This document shows, piece after piece, positions 54,738 through 62,312 of a stretch of 64,000 nucleotides of DNA. Positions within the stretch are counted from its first letter, which is position 1. Every line of letters begins with the position of its first letter. The notes beneath the pieces are model-generated. The model was not told where the DNA came from and did no database searches. It worked only from the letters and a program-made list of their open reading frames with translations. The position numbers and the translations under genes were made by a program. Source of the DNA: Sulfuriferula multivorans (lineage in GTDB: Bacteria > Pseudomonadota > Gammaproteobacteria > Burkholderiales > Sulfuriferulaceae); NCBI RefSeq assembly GCF_003851125.1, contig NZ_BGOW01000005.1, forward strand, positions 24,765 through 88,764, in the 5' to 3' direction.

Positions 54738-56340
54738 ACAGCAACCTTGCATGAATGCGCGACGAGTCCGCCTGGGTATAGGTGAGGCTCTTGAACGGCC
54801 GCGCCCAATCCAGGCCGAACTGGAACCCCTTGAACCCTTGCACGCGCAGCCCGAGGCCGGCGCTGGACAGCAGGAATACGGATTGCTGGGAAGGTAGCGG
54901 TGACATCACCGACAACCAGGCCCCATCCATGAACGCCAGCGCGTAGACCTGACCAAGCCCGGAAGTCGCCGGGTTGAACAGGGACGGGGTGTGCAATTCC
55001 AGTGTGCCCTGCACCCCGTCATCGCCCAGCGCCTCCGCTTCCAGATAACCGCGCACGCTGTCCGCCCCGCCGGCGCTAAACTGCTCATTCGAAATCAACG
55101 GGCCGCTGGCAACCTGACCGCTCATTTTGGTATACACGCTCCACTGCCCGAGCGGCTGGGTATGCTGCACGTCGCCACGCAAATAGAAGTAATTCGCCGA
55201 GGCAAGGTAGCGTTTGTTGGCAAAATCCTGATCGTTGTTGCGCGAACCGCGCAAGTGGAAATTCGCGGCAATGTCGAACTGGGTGAGCGCCTTTCCCTCA
55301 CGCAGGGTTCCCGCATACTGGATCATGTAAGGCACATAGGTGATCGAGGTGTTGATGGCGTTGGCGGTGTCGGCACCCCCCAGCACGCTTTCGAGCGAAT
55401 TCTTGTAATCCACGCCGAGACTCAGCGTATGGTTGTAGCGCTCACCGCGCGAGCGCAACGGCGTGATCCAGCGCAGCCCATAGAAATTTCCCATGCCGAG
55501 CGAGGTGAACCCGCTCACCGCCGCCACATTGGAACGGGAACGCACCGCATACAGGGCATACGCCTGCCCGTCCGCGCCGGGTATCACATAGGTCGCAGAC
55601 AGCACGTTGGATTCCTGCGGCTTTTCCGGCGCCACCTGATAGCTCAAGGACAGACTGTGCTGGCGCTGCCACAGATTGTCGTAGCGCAACGTGCCGACCA
55701 GACGGCCCGGCGTCGTGTTCGCACCGTAGCGGTTGTTGGCTTCGAGCGAGCCGTGCAAAGGCAGCTTGTCCTTGACTTGCAAATCCACTTCCACCGTGCC
55801 CGGCGCCCTGCCTGCACGCAGCACCGGCACCACCTGGCGGTCGGGTGTACGCGCCAGATCGGTCAGCTGTTTCTGCACATCGGGAAAATACGGCACGCTG
55901 CCTTCGGCCAGCGCCGGCGTGTGCTGCCTGATCCAGCCCAGCGAGTAATAGCGCGAACCGCTCACCTTGAGGCGGTCGACCGTCGCTTCGGTAACCTTGA
56001 GCCGCACCAGGCCGCTCTTGACCTCCTGCTCCGGGATATCGACCAATACCGTCAGATAGCCGGCATCGTGATACGCCTTTTCCAGCGCCTGCCGCGCCTG
56101 CTCCACATCGGTGACGGACTTCTTCTCGCCCAGGTGCGGATAAACTGCCTGCTCGATGGCGAGGTTGGACAACACCGTATTGCCCACGATCTGGTATTCG
56201 AGAATCGAAAAAGTCGCTGCCGGCGCCGGCTCGGCTGCAGCAACGCCCGCTCCGGCATCCGCCGGCTGGGCGTCGGCCAAGGCCGTCAAAGGCAAAACAG
56301 ACAGACCCAGGATCAGCCATCTTTTCATTAACCATTGCAT
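54727..56340 (-). CDS. two-partner-secretion transporter (TpsB, ShlB/FhaC/HecB family), 537 aa
   Basis: Outer-membrane Omp85-type transporter that exports the TpsA protein encoded next. Signal peptide (~5-22), an Ala/Pro linker, two POTRA domains (~45-125 with IVGNTVLSNLAIEQAVYPHL and AGYLTVLVDIPEQEVKSG; ~125-200), then the ShlB-type barrel with the GLRWITPLRSRG and 'SVRGYLEAEALGDDG' blocks (the latter near the conserved RG of loop 6) and a C-terminal Phe (RLLYEF). Start uncertain: ATG 56340 is used; ATG 56358 and 56328 are alternatives. It ends inside tpsA (11-base overlap). Confidence 0.9.
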   Translation of the reverse strand: MQWLMKRWLILGLSVLPLTALADAQPADAGAGVAAAEPAPAATFSILEYQIVGNTVLSNLAIEQAVYPHLGEKKSVTDVEQARQALEKAYHDAGYLTVLVDIPEQEVKSGLVRLKVTEATVDRLKVSGSRYYSLGWIRQHTPALAEGSVPYFPDVQKQLTDLARTPDRQVVPVLRAGRAPGTVEVDLQVKDKLPLHGSLEANNRYGANTTPGRLVGTLRYDNLWQRQHSLSLSYQVAPEKPQESNVLSATYVIPGADGQAYALYAVRSRSNVAAVSGFTSLGMGNFYGLRWITPLRSRGERYNHTLSLGVDYKNSLESVLGGADTANAINTSITYVPYMIQYAGTLREGKALTQFDIAANFHLRGSRNNDQDFANKRYLASANYFYLRGDVQHTQPLGQWSVYTKMSGQVASGPLISNEQFSAGGADSVRGYLEAEALGDDGVQGTLELHTPSLFNPATSGLGQVYALAFMDGAWLSVMSPLPSQQSVFLLSSAGLGLRVQGFKGFQFGLDWARPFKSLTYTQADSSRIHARLLYEF

Positions 56341-56495
56341 AGTACTGATCCGTTGCATACTGAATTCGGGGTTAATCCTGCGGATGGGGCAGCGCGCGTT
56401 TGACTCATGCCGCCACAGCCCTGCGGGAGAAACGTCAAGCCAAGCAATGATAGTCACCACGCACGACGAAAGCATGACAGGCTGCGCAGTTTTTA

Positions 56496-56511
56496 TAGTC
56501 CGTTCGGGCTA
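56496..56511. promoter_or_regulatory. recurrent motif, copy c (palindromic)
   Basis: TAGTCCGTTCGGGCTA, an inverted repeat with one mismatch. It lies about 155 bases upstream of tpsB, beyond the terminator of the preceding gene. The 316-base gap 56341-56656 otherwise holds only that terminator and the tpsB leader. Confidence 0.5.
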
Positions 56512-56564
56512 TGCGCGCTGCGCTTGCGCACCCCGGCGCCCGCACAGGTGCAAACCTTACACGC

Positions 56565-56600
56565 AAAAAAAAACACCCCCCGGAAACAACCCGGGGGGTG
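56565..56600 (-). terminator. strong Rho-independent terminator
   Basis: A 10-bp stem, CACCCCCCGG (56574-56583) with CCGGGGGGTG (56591-56600) and a 7-base loop, followed on the minus strand by nine T. It lies 56 bases after the stop of the gene at 56657 and should separate it from tpsB. Confidence 0.9.
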
Positions 56601-56656
56601 GTGGATCAAGCTCGCATCAGGCGCGGCGTTGCACCGCGCCGGTCAAGACACGCAGA

Positions 56657-58315
56657 TCAGTTCCAGAACTGTGGCTTGTACTGATCGACTTTCGGCTTGC
56701 AGGTATCGCCAAACTTGGTGCCTTTGGCTACTTTGTTGGTGGTCACGTTGCCGGTCGGCACGTAGTTGGTCGGCAAGGCTGCGATGCCCAGGTTGGTGTT
56801 GATGTACGCGGGGTCGCCCACGACCTTGATGATCGTGTCGGACAGGGTTTTCACCGGACCGGTGGAGAGGCTGCCCGCATAGGTCGGAGCGCCGGCGGCG
56901 ACGTCCACCAGTGCTGGCTTGCCGTTGCTGCCGTTACGGTACTGCATCGACTCTTCGGAGAAGAACTCCCACGGGCCTTCGATCATCGCTGCGACCGCAT
57001 ATTTCGCGGTGCTGGTAGCCGGACGGCCGGACGCATCGATCGCGGCAGCATTGGCGGTCAGCACGCCGTTCAGGTCATGGAAGTGCCAGCCGCTTTCCTT
57101 GCCGGCGCTGTCGTAGGACAACACGCCCACCGCACCGAACGGCGCGTTGATCGTGGTATCGCCGTTGCTATAGGCATTGGTGGTGCCGGTGGCGGCACCG
57201 CTGAAGGTGACCTGGTAGTAGTTGTTATCGTCACCCTTGAACGCCCAGTTGGTGCCGTTCTGCGCGGCCGTCAGGCAGGAGCGCACATCGCCGGAACCCG
57301 GATTCTCAACCACGGTATAGCCGTAGGTGGGGTCGATGATGATCGGATTGGCCGCCGTTGAGGTCACCGTGTTCGCCACATAGATGCCGGTGGCGTCGAA
57401 GCCTGCGCTGTCAGCCATACGAGCAGGCGTCGAATAAGCCGATCCGGAGCAGCCGAAGTTATTGACGAAGTAGTTGGTCGTGGCCTGGGTGCCGGAACCC
57501 TGCACGCGGCGGCACACCACCACCGGCTTGTTGGTACCGTTGCTGGTACCCGCCCCCGGATTGAGCGCAGTCAGCGGCGCATTCGCCACGCCGCTCCAGT
57601 CGTGCATTTTAGGAGTGCTCGTGCTCAACAGGCCCAGCAAGGTCCCTTTGTCAACAAACATGCTGGCGGGAATCACGTTGGTCATCGGCAGAGCGAAGGC
57701 ATTCTGGAATGCCGGGAAGTTGGTCAAACCGCCCAAGTCCGTCGAACTGAGCGCGGTGCGGTAGGCATGCGCACCGGTATCGTATTCGAGGTTGATGCCC
57801 TTGAACATTTTGGGTTCGACATCGGATACGCCGAGATCGGGGATACGGGCCGGGCCGTAGCTGTTGGCGGTGCCGTCGTCATTGCCGGTGGGGGCGCACA
57901 GCTGATTCACGCCGAAGGTATAACCGGCCGGAGCGGCCGTGCAGGCGCCAGCCGTGGCGCTGTCCATATCCATCCACTGGATCTTGGCGGCTGTCGCGAC
58001 GGGATCCACACCCCATACCGAGCCGCCACGGGTGCGGTAGGTAATGCGCACGGTCTTGCCCTGCAAGGCTGCGGGCACTGGCGCGGCGCTCTTGAACTGG
58101 CCTTTCACGGCGAAAAAGCCGGCGCAGTTGCTGCTGGCGTTATCGCAAGCGGTCACATAGCCCGGCACCATCAAGTTGGGGAGCTGCGCAACAAAGTTGG
58201 ATTGCACGGCGGAAGCGCCGGACAGGAACAGGTCGACATCATAAGCCTGGGCGGCACCGGCAGCGAGGGTACCGCAAGCCAGCGCACAGGCGACGGCGAG
58301 TTTTTTCATGGACAT
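56657..58315 (-). CDS. secreted protein with periplasmic-binding-protein (PstS-like) features, 552 aa
   Basis: Signal peptide at 1-24 (ATG 58315, with AAAGG 8 bases upstream). The mature protein starts 'YDVDLFLSGASAVQSNFVAQL', and similar 'SGASA' openings occur in PstS-type phosphate-binding and DING-like proteins, where the loop holds the ligand. Later blocks TYRTRGGSVWGVDP and LGVSDVEPKMF also recall that fold. Four or more Cys pairs probably form disulfides. No PEP-CTERM signal or membrane anchor is seen, so it is likely periplasmic or released. The function is not known; the PstS-like idea is from pattern memory. It ends with its own terminator and is preceded by a PEP-CTERM gene, 121 bases away. 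Confidence 0.55.
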   Translation of the reverse strand: MSMKKLAVACALACGTLAAGAAQAYDVDLFLSGASAVQSNFVAQLPNLMVPGYVTACDNASSNCAGFFAVKGQFKSAAPVPAALQGKTVRITYRTRGGSVWGVDPVATAAKIQWMDMDSATAGACTAAPAGYTFGVNQLCAPTGNDDGTANSYGPARIPDLGVSDVEPKMFKGINLEYDTGAHAYRTALSSTDLGGLTNFPAFQNAFALPMTNVIPASMFVDKGTLLGLLSTSTPKMHDWSGVANAPLTALNPGAGTSNGTNKPVVVCRRVQGSGTQATTNYFVNNFGCSGSAYSTPARMADSAGFDATGIYVANTVTSTAANPIIIDPTYGYTVVENPGSGDVRSCLTAAQNGTNWAFKGDDNNYYQVTFSGAATGTTNAYSNGDTTINAPFGAVGVLSYDSAGKESGWHFHDLNGVLTANAAAIDASGRPATSTAKYAVAAMIEGPWEFFSEESMQYRNGSNGKPALVDVAAGAPTYAGSLSTGPVKTLSDTIIKVVGDPAYINTNLGIAALPTNYVPTGNVTTNKVAKGTKFGDTCKPKVDQYKPQFWN

Positions 58316-58436
58316 GGTGATTACCTTTCAAAAAATTGCGTTTAATTAAAATCTTGCAAAAGCGCTCAAACTCGGGCTGGCGCCTGGCAGGCACATAACG
58401 AACCAGGCTCTCAGCTCATGACAGACGTACTGCGGC

Positions 58437-59366
58437 TTAGCCTTGCAACCGGCGGCGCGCGATGAAACCCATCATGCCCAAGCCGGCCAGCAACATCGCC
58501 CAGGTATCGGCCTCCGGCACAGCGGCCACGGTGTACGCCAGGTTGCCGGCGGTATCCAGTTTCCAGCTGGCATTGGTGAAAGGCGTCACCCCCGCTGCAT
58601 CAGGGCCATTCGTACTGCTCACGCCGAGATACCAGAACTTCTGGCTGGTGCCGACTGCAGCAGTGACTGGGAAGGTCGAATTGCCGCCCCAGCTTGACAT
58701 CGGCGAGCCAGCTGCGTCGAAATACGTATCGCCATCAGCTTTCACAGCGGTCGCCGAACCGTTCGCAGCATCGCCAGAGGGCATTAAACCGTTGTTTGCC
58801 GTAATGTAAGGCGCGGATCCAGAAGAAAAATTACTGAGTACACTGTTACTGATCGCTACGGCACCGTTGGAAGTTGTTAATGCACGCTGCCCATTAACAA
58901 GGCCAGTGCCCGTGTTGTCATACGCACCGACCATCCACTGCAGACTGGTCGACAAGCTACCGGCAGTGCCGAGGAAGCTGGCCAGCAGCGGATCGGCGGC
59001 GAAACTGAGGCTGTAACCCGAGGTCAGCACGCTGCCGGCTACAATGCTAGGCGTAGCGCCAAAAGCCACCGTACCGGCAACTGGTGCAGCCGTCGATGAA
59101 ATCGAGGTGCCGAGGGACGTCTTGTCCTGTTTGCTGGCGAGTCCGCTAGTGATACCGAGACTGGCAGCGGGCAGGAAGTCGTTAAAGTGAACGCCCAGAT
59201 CGCGGATGTAGGATTTCTGCGCGACCGAGTCCCACACCGCCAGGAACATTTCCGGGCCCCCGATATTACCAGCAGTGTCCTGGCCAGCGATGGTTGCGTT
59301 GGCCTGGCCAGCGCTTGCCAGCGCGAGCGAGGCGGCGATGACTGTGAATGCGAATTTCATGTTCAT
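58437..59366 (-). CDS. PEP-CTERM protein behind a structured RNA leader, 309 aa
   Basis: ATG 59366 has AGGAG at a normal distance. Residues 1-24 are a signal peptide (ending QANATI). The mature region contains 'GGPEMFLAVWDSVAQKSYIRDLG' early on (first part only named here as GGPEMFLAVWD), then Ser/Thr/Gly-rich strands. The end is AVPEADTWAMLLAGLGMMGF, followed by ARRRLQG, the PEADTWAMLLAGLG subtype of sorting signal. The leader upstream carries a candidate c-di-GMP-I riboswitch (59518-59606), a second structured element (59405-59477) and motif copy d. Expression is therefore probably tied to a biofilm signal. Function unknown. Confidence 0.86.
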   Translation of the reverse strand: MNMKFAFTVIAASLALASAGQANATIAGQDTAGNIGGPEMFLAVWDSVAQKSYIRDLGVHFNDFLPAASLGITSGLASKQDKTSLGTSISSTAAPVAGTVAFGATPSIVAGSVLTSGYSLSFAADPLLASFLGTAGSLSTSLQWMVGAYDNTGTGLVNGQRALTTSNGAVAISNSVLSNFSSGSAPYITANNGLMPSGDAANGSATAVKADGDTYFDAAGSPMSSWGGNSTFPVTAAVGTSQKFWYLGVSSTNGPDAAGVTPFTNASWKLDTAGNLAYTVAAVPEADTWAMLLAGLGMMGFIARRRLQG

Positions 59367-59404
59367 ATTAAAAATCTCCTAAATTAAATAGAGTGACTGG
59401 CCGA

Positions 59405-59477
59405 GTACGCTCCCCTTTCGGCATCCATCCTGTGCGGGCCTCTGCTTGCGCAGAGATGTTTCCCCCTGCCCGCGTAC
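59405..59477 (-). ncRNA. structured leader element next to the PEP-CTERM start
   Basis: On the minus strand GTACGC (59472-59477) can pair with GCGTAC (59405-59410), enclosing GGGC/GCCC (59468-59471 with 59436-59439) and a hairpin CTCTGC-GCAA-GCAGAG (59440-59455) with a GNRA-type loop. It lies between the riboswitch-like element and the ribosome binding site, so it may be the expression platform or a second aptamer. No U-run follows. The pairing was found by eye only. Confidence 0.4.
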
Positions 59478-59517
59478 CACTTCCTGCCGGCGACGGTCCA
59501 GATCGATTTTCTCACTG

Positions 59518-59606
59518 GGCAGTTGGCAACCCGGCCATCTTCCTGGATGTTGGAAGACCCTCGGCTTTCCGGCCCCGCCTCGCGGCGGGTGTGGCACTGG
59601 CGCTTG
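59518..59606 (-). ncRNA. candidate c-di-GMP-I (GEMM-like) riboswitch
   Basis: Read on the minus strand this stretch has, in order: GTGCCACACC; a 6-bp hairpin CCCGCC-GCGA-GGCGGG with a GNRA tetraloop (59574-59589); GGAAAGCC; a second hairpin TCTTCC/GGAAGA (59538-59543 with 59552-59557); and GATGGCCGGGTTGCC. The c-di-GMP-I consensus, as I recall it, is GGGCAAACC, tetraloop hairpin, GGGACGCAAAGCC, P3 hairpin, GGTAGCCGGGTTGCC. The 3' block and the order of parts match well; the core joint (GGGCCGGAAAGCC) and the 5' block differ at several bases, so it could be a variant class or a look-alike. It lies about 150 bases upstream of the PEP-CTERM start. Confidence 0.55.
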
Positions 59607-59698
59607 CTGAAGTGACATTGGATGCACACTTACTAAGCTTGCACGATCAGAATAGGCGGGGTTTGTTACTGATATGTCGTGCCACATCGGGCAAAACA

Positions 59699-59714
59699 TA
59701 GCCCGTTCGGACTA
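59699..59714. promoter_or_regulatory. recurrent motif, copy d (palindromic)
   Basis: TAGCCCGTTCGGACTA, an inverted repeat with one mismatch, about 95 bases upstream of the riboswitch-like element and thus in the likely promoter region of the PEP-CTERM transcript on the minus strand. Confidence 0.5.
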
Positions 59715-60075
59715 CCCGGGCGGCATGGGTTGCGATGGCCTGACAAGCGCTGCCTGGGCCGGATTGGACGTGCGCCAAAGCAGGCCGGTTGAGCGCGGCA
59801 TGTCATGTAAAAGCAACGATCCTAGAAAAAGCAGTTGGTCCACGAAACGGTTCTCGCAGGGATATTGCCCTTGGGCAATAACTCGCAAAAACACAAAAAG
59901 CACAAAAATATTCAAAGCGATAACAAGCTGTAGATCACCACCTAATGGGTGGATGACTTAAATCAAGGCAATGTATTTATTTCGTGTCTTTCGTGGATAA
60001 ATCGCCGTTTTTAGGATGATTGTGAACAGCGAAACCAGCGCTTGCGAACGCACCGGTTGTTGATTCCATCGTGCC
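59715..60075. repeat. non-coding stretch with dispersed short repeats
   Basis: No gene is seen. It contains a perfect 8-bp inverted repeat TATTGCCC-TT-GGGCAATA (59863-59880), then GCAAAAACACAAAAAGCACAAAAA (named only as the CACAAAAA-type repeat, about 59883-59908), a CCACC/GGTGG hairpin near 59938-59952 and TTCGTGTCTTTCGTGGAT (about 59972-59989). The last and the CACAAAAA run look like the two ends of a dispersed non-coding repeat that I recall from many betaproteobacterial genomes. Confidence 0.45.
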
Positions 60076-62271
60076 TCAGCGCCCGGCGGAGATATCCTGC
60101 ACCAGCCGCGCGATGACCTCATCCCACTGCCCGTATTCCTGCTGCCGGTACAGACGCATGCCGGGATACCAGGGGCTATCGTCGCGCTCGCGCAGCCAGC
60201 GCCAATCGCGATTGCATGGCAGCAGCGTCCACACCGGACAACCCAGAGCGCCGCCAAGATGCGCGACCGCGGTATCGACGCTGATGACCAGATCCAGATT
60301 CATGATGGCGGCGGCGGTATCGGCAAAATCCGTGCACTGCTCGCCGGCCAGCAGCACCTCGGTATTGTGAAAAACCCGGGCAAGCGCTTGCGGTGATGCG
60401 TCTTGCTGCAGGATGACCAGGCAGATACCGTCGATTTGCGCCAGCGGCGCCAACACTTCGAGCGGAATGGAACGGTTGCGGTTGTTGACATGTGTGCCGG
60501 GCCCCGCCCACACCAGGCCCACGCGGCGCCGCCCCTGGGCGAAGTCGTTGATGTCCGCGCCCCAGGCAGCGATGGCTTCGGGGGAAGCAGCAAGGTACGG
60601 GAGTCTGCGCGGAATGGTGTCCAGTTGTGTGCCAAAATGATGCGGCACGCTCAACAGCAAGCTCCAGAAATCATAGCCGGGCGCATCCGGCAGCGCATCG
60701 ATCACGCACGCGACGCCGGGCACTGTCGCCGCCAGTCTGCGTAACGAGGGATCCACCAGAACATCGACCGTTGCACCCAGCGCTGCGAGTAGCGGGACAT
60801 AGCGCAGGAACTGGATCTGATCGCCCAGGCCCTGCTCCTTGACCAGCAACAGGCGCTTGCCGTCCAGGTCCTGCCCCTTCCAGGCCGGGCAGCCATATGC
60901 GCCGGGCGACATGTCGCTGCGTGCCGGACGGTGTTCGTACAAGGGCCAGCCCTGCGCCAGCTTTCCACCCAGCAGCAGTGCCAGGGACTTGTTGTACTTG
61001 AGCAGCGGCGAGACGGGCTGGAGCGTGATCGCGCGGTCGAAATACGCGACCGCTTCATCCAGCTGGCTGGATGCCATCAGTGCATTTCCCTTATTCGACA
61101 AAAACTCAGGCAGTTCCAGCCCGAGCGAAGTTGCGTGGTCGAGTTGTGCCATGGTTTCGTCCAGCGAACTGTCCTCTCTCCCTTCACTGCCGGTTTCGAT
61201 CCATGTCCGGGCGTAGGCCGGAAGTTGTTCCGCCAGCCGGGCAAAACAGCTTGCGGCCTCTTCCATCCTGCCGGTCTGGCGCAACAGCTTGCCAAGGTGG
61301 TAGTGGGCTTGAGCGTAGCCGGGATTGAGTTCGGCGGCGCGATGGAAGGAAAAGATGGCTTCGTCGTACTGTCTCAGATCACGCAACGCCTTGCCCAGAT
61401 TCAAATGCGCTGCTGCGAAGTCTGGATTGATTTCCAAAGCCTGACGATAGGTAGTGATGGCTGCATAGGATTGCCCACTCGCTGATTGTGTCTCAGCGAG
61501 CGCGACCAAGGCTGCCGGATACTGCGGATTGATCGCCAGGGCGCGCTGGAAGCTGATGGCAGCTTCGGATAATCGTTCCATGGCGTGCAAGGCCAGGCCT
61601 AACTTGAAGTGGGCTCCCGCCCAGTTCGGTCTAAGTTGTAATGCGCGCCGATAGAACGTGATGGCCGCAGGAAACTGTTCGAGATCAGCCAAGGCGATGC
61701 CAAGATTCAAACATGCTTCCGGGAAATCGGGCTGAATTGTTAAGGCGCGACGATAGCTGTGCTCGGCTTCGAAATATTGACCAAGAAACCATAGCGCATT
61801 GCCAAGGTTGTAATGGGCTTGCGCCAGATCCGGCTTGAGATAGAGCGCGCGATCATAAAACGGGACGGCTTCCTTGACCTCGCCGATGGCACTGAGCGCC
61901 ATGCCTAAATTAAGACACGCCGCGGCAGAAAAGGGGTTGAGCGAAAGCGCGCGCTGATGACAGTCGATGGCTGGTTCATGCTGCCCTAATGCGCTGTGGG
62001 CCAGACCGAGATTGCACCAGCCGCTATCCAGCCCGGGATTGAGGACGACGGCTTGTTCGATGAGGTCTACTGCCTGTACGTAGTCTCCGGCCTTGTGTCG
62101 AATAACCCCGAACAGGTGCAAGGCGTCTGAATGGTTCGGCTGAGCAGTCAGGATTCGCTGGCAGAGTTTGGCTGCGCGCGCCAGTTCGCCGGTGTGGTAC
62201 AGGCCCACGATCTTTTCGAGATCGGCGCTATAGTTTGAAGTCTGTCGTGCCAGCATTATTGTGTGGTCCAT
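60076..62271 (-). CDS. TPR-repeat protein with C-terminal glycosyltransferase-like domain, 731 aa
   Basis: Residues ~15-450 are 11-12 tetratricopeptide repeats with regular 34-residue spacing (for example 'DSGWCNLGLAHSALGQHEPA', 'PEACLNLGIALADLEQFPAA'). Residues ~455-731 resemble a GT-B type transferase of the heptosyltransferase/O-GlcNAc-transferase-like kind: LLLVKEQGLGDQIQFLRYVPLL, VGLVWAGPGTH and the donor-site block VDTAVAHLGGALGCPVWTLLP. There is no signal peptide, so it is cytoplasmic. Such proteins may glycosylate other proteins or surface polymers; here a role for the nearby adhesins is only a guess. Start ATG 62271 lacks a good binding site; ATG 62256 is an alternative. Confidence 0.84.
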   Translation of the reverse strand: MDHTIMLARQTSNYSADLEKIVGLYHTGELARAAKLCQRILTAQPNHSDALHLFGVIRHKAGDYVQAVDLIEQAVVLNPGLDSGWCNLGLAHSALGQHEPAIDCHQRALSLNPFSAAACLNLGMALSAIGEVKEAVPFYDRALYLKPDLAQAHYNLGNALWFLGQYFEAEHSYRRALTIQPDFPEACLNLGIALADLEQFPAAITFYRRALQLRPNWAGAHFKLGLALHAMERLSEAAISFQRALAINPQYPAALVALAETQSASGQSYAAITTYRQALEINPDFAAAHLNLGKALRDLRQYDEAIFSFHRAAELNPGYAQAHYHLGKLLRQTGRMEEAASCFARLAEQLPAYARTWIETGSEGREDSSLDETMAQLDHATSLGLELPEFLSNKGNALMASSQLDEAVAYFDRAITLQPVSPLLKYNKSLALLLGGKLAQGWPLYEHRPARSDMSPGAYGCPAWKGQDLDGKRLLLVKEQGLGDQIQFLRYVPLLAALGATVDVLVDPSLRRLAATVPGVACVIDALPDAPGYDFWSLLLSVPHHFGTQLDTIPRRLPYLAASPEAIAAWGADINDFAQGRRRVGLVWAGPGTHVNNRNRSIPLEVLAPLAQIDGICLVILQQDASPQALARVFHNTEVLLAGEQCTDFADTAAAIMNLDLVISVDTAVAHLGGALGCPVWTLLPCNRDWRWLRERDDSPWYPGMRLYRQQEYGQWDEVIARLVQDISAGR

Positions 62272-62281
62272 TCAAAGTAGG

Positions 62282-62302
62282 CGCCCCGTCTTTGCCGGGG
62301 CG
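62282..62302 (-). terminator. hairpin after dsbC, possible terminator
   Basis: A 7-bp GC-rich stem CGCCCCG (62282-62288) with CGGGGCG (62296-62302) and a 7-base loop lies 10 bases after the dsbC stop. No T run follows, so it may be an attenuator or mRNA-stabilising hairpin and not a true terminator. Confidence 0.4.
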
Positions 62303-62312
62303 ATGCAATTGA

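Noticed and set aside
54991..56331. 446-codon open frame on the plus strand
   Set aside because: Antisense to tpsB, which has clear POTRA and barrel features; no binding site or domain in the plus frame.
56156..57361. 401-codon open frame on the plus strand
   Set aside because: Runs across the terminator at 56565-56600 and antisense to two minus-strand genes; composition is that of a shadow frame.
59670..59695. Sigma-54 promoter (TGGCACG on the minus strand near the PEP-CTERM leader)
   Set aside because: The -24 half is present but the -12 GC is not at the required spacing (CA occurs instead). Other PEP-CTERM upstream regions also lack a proper GG-N10-GC pair.
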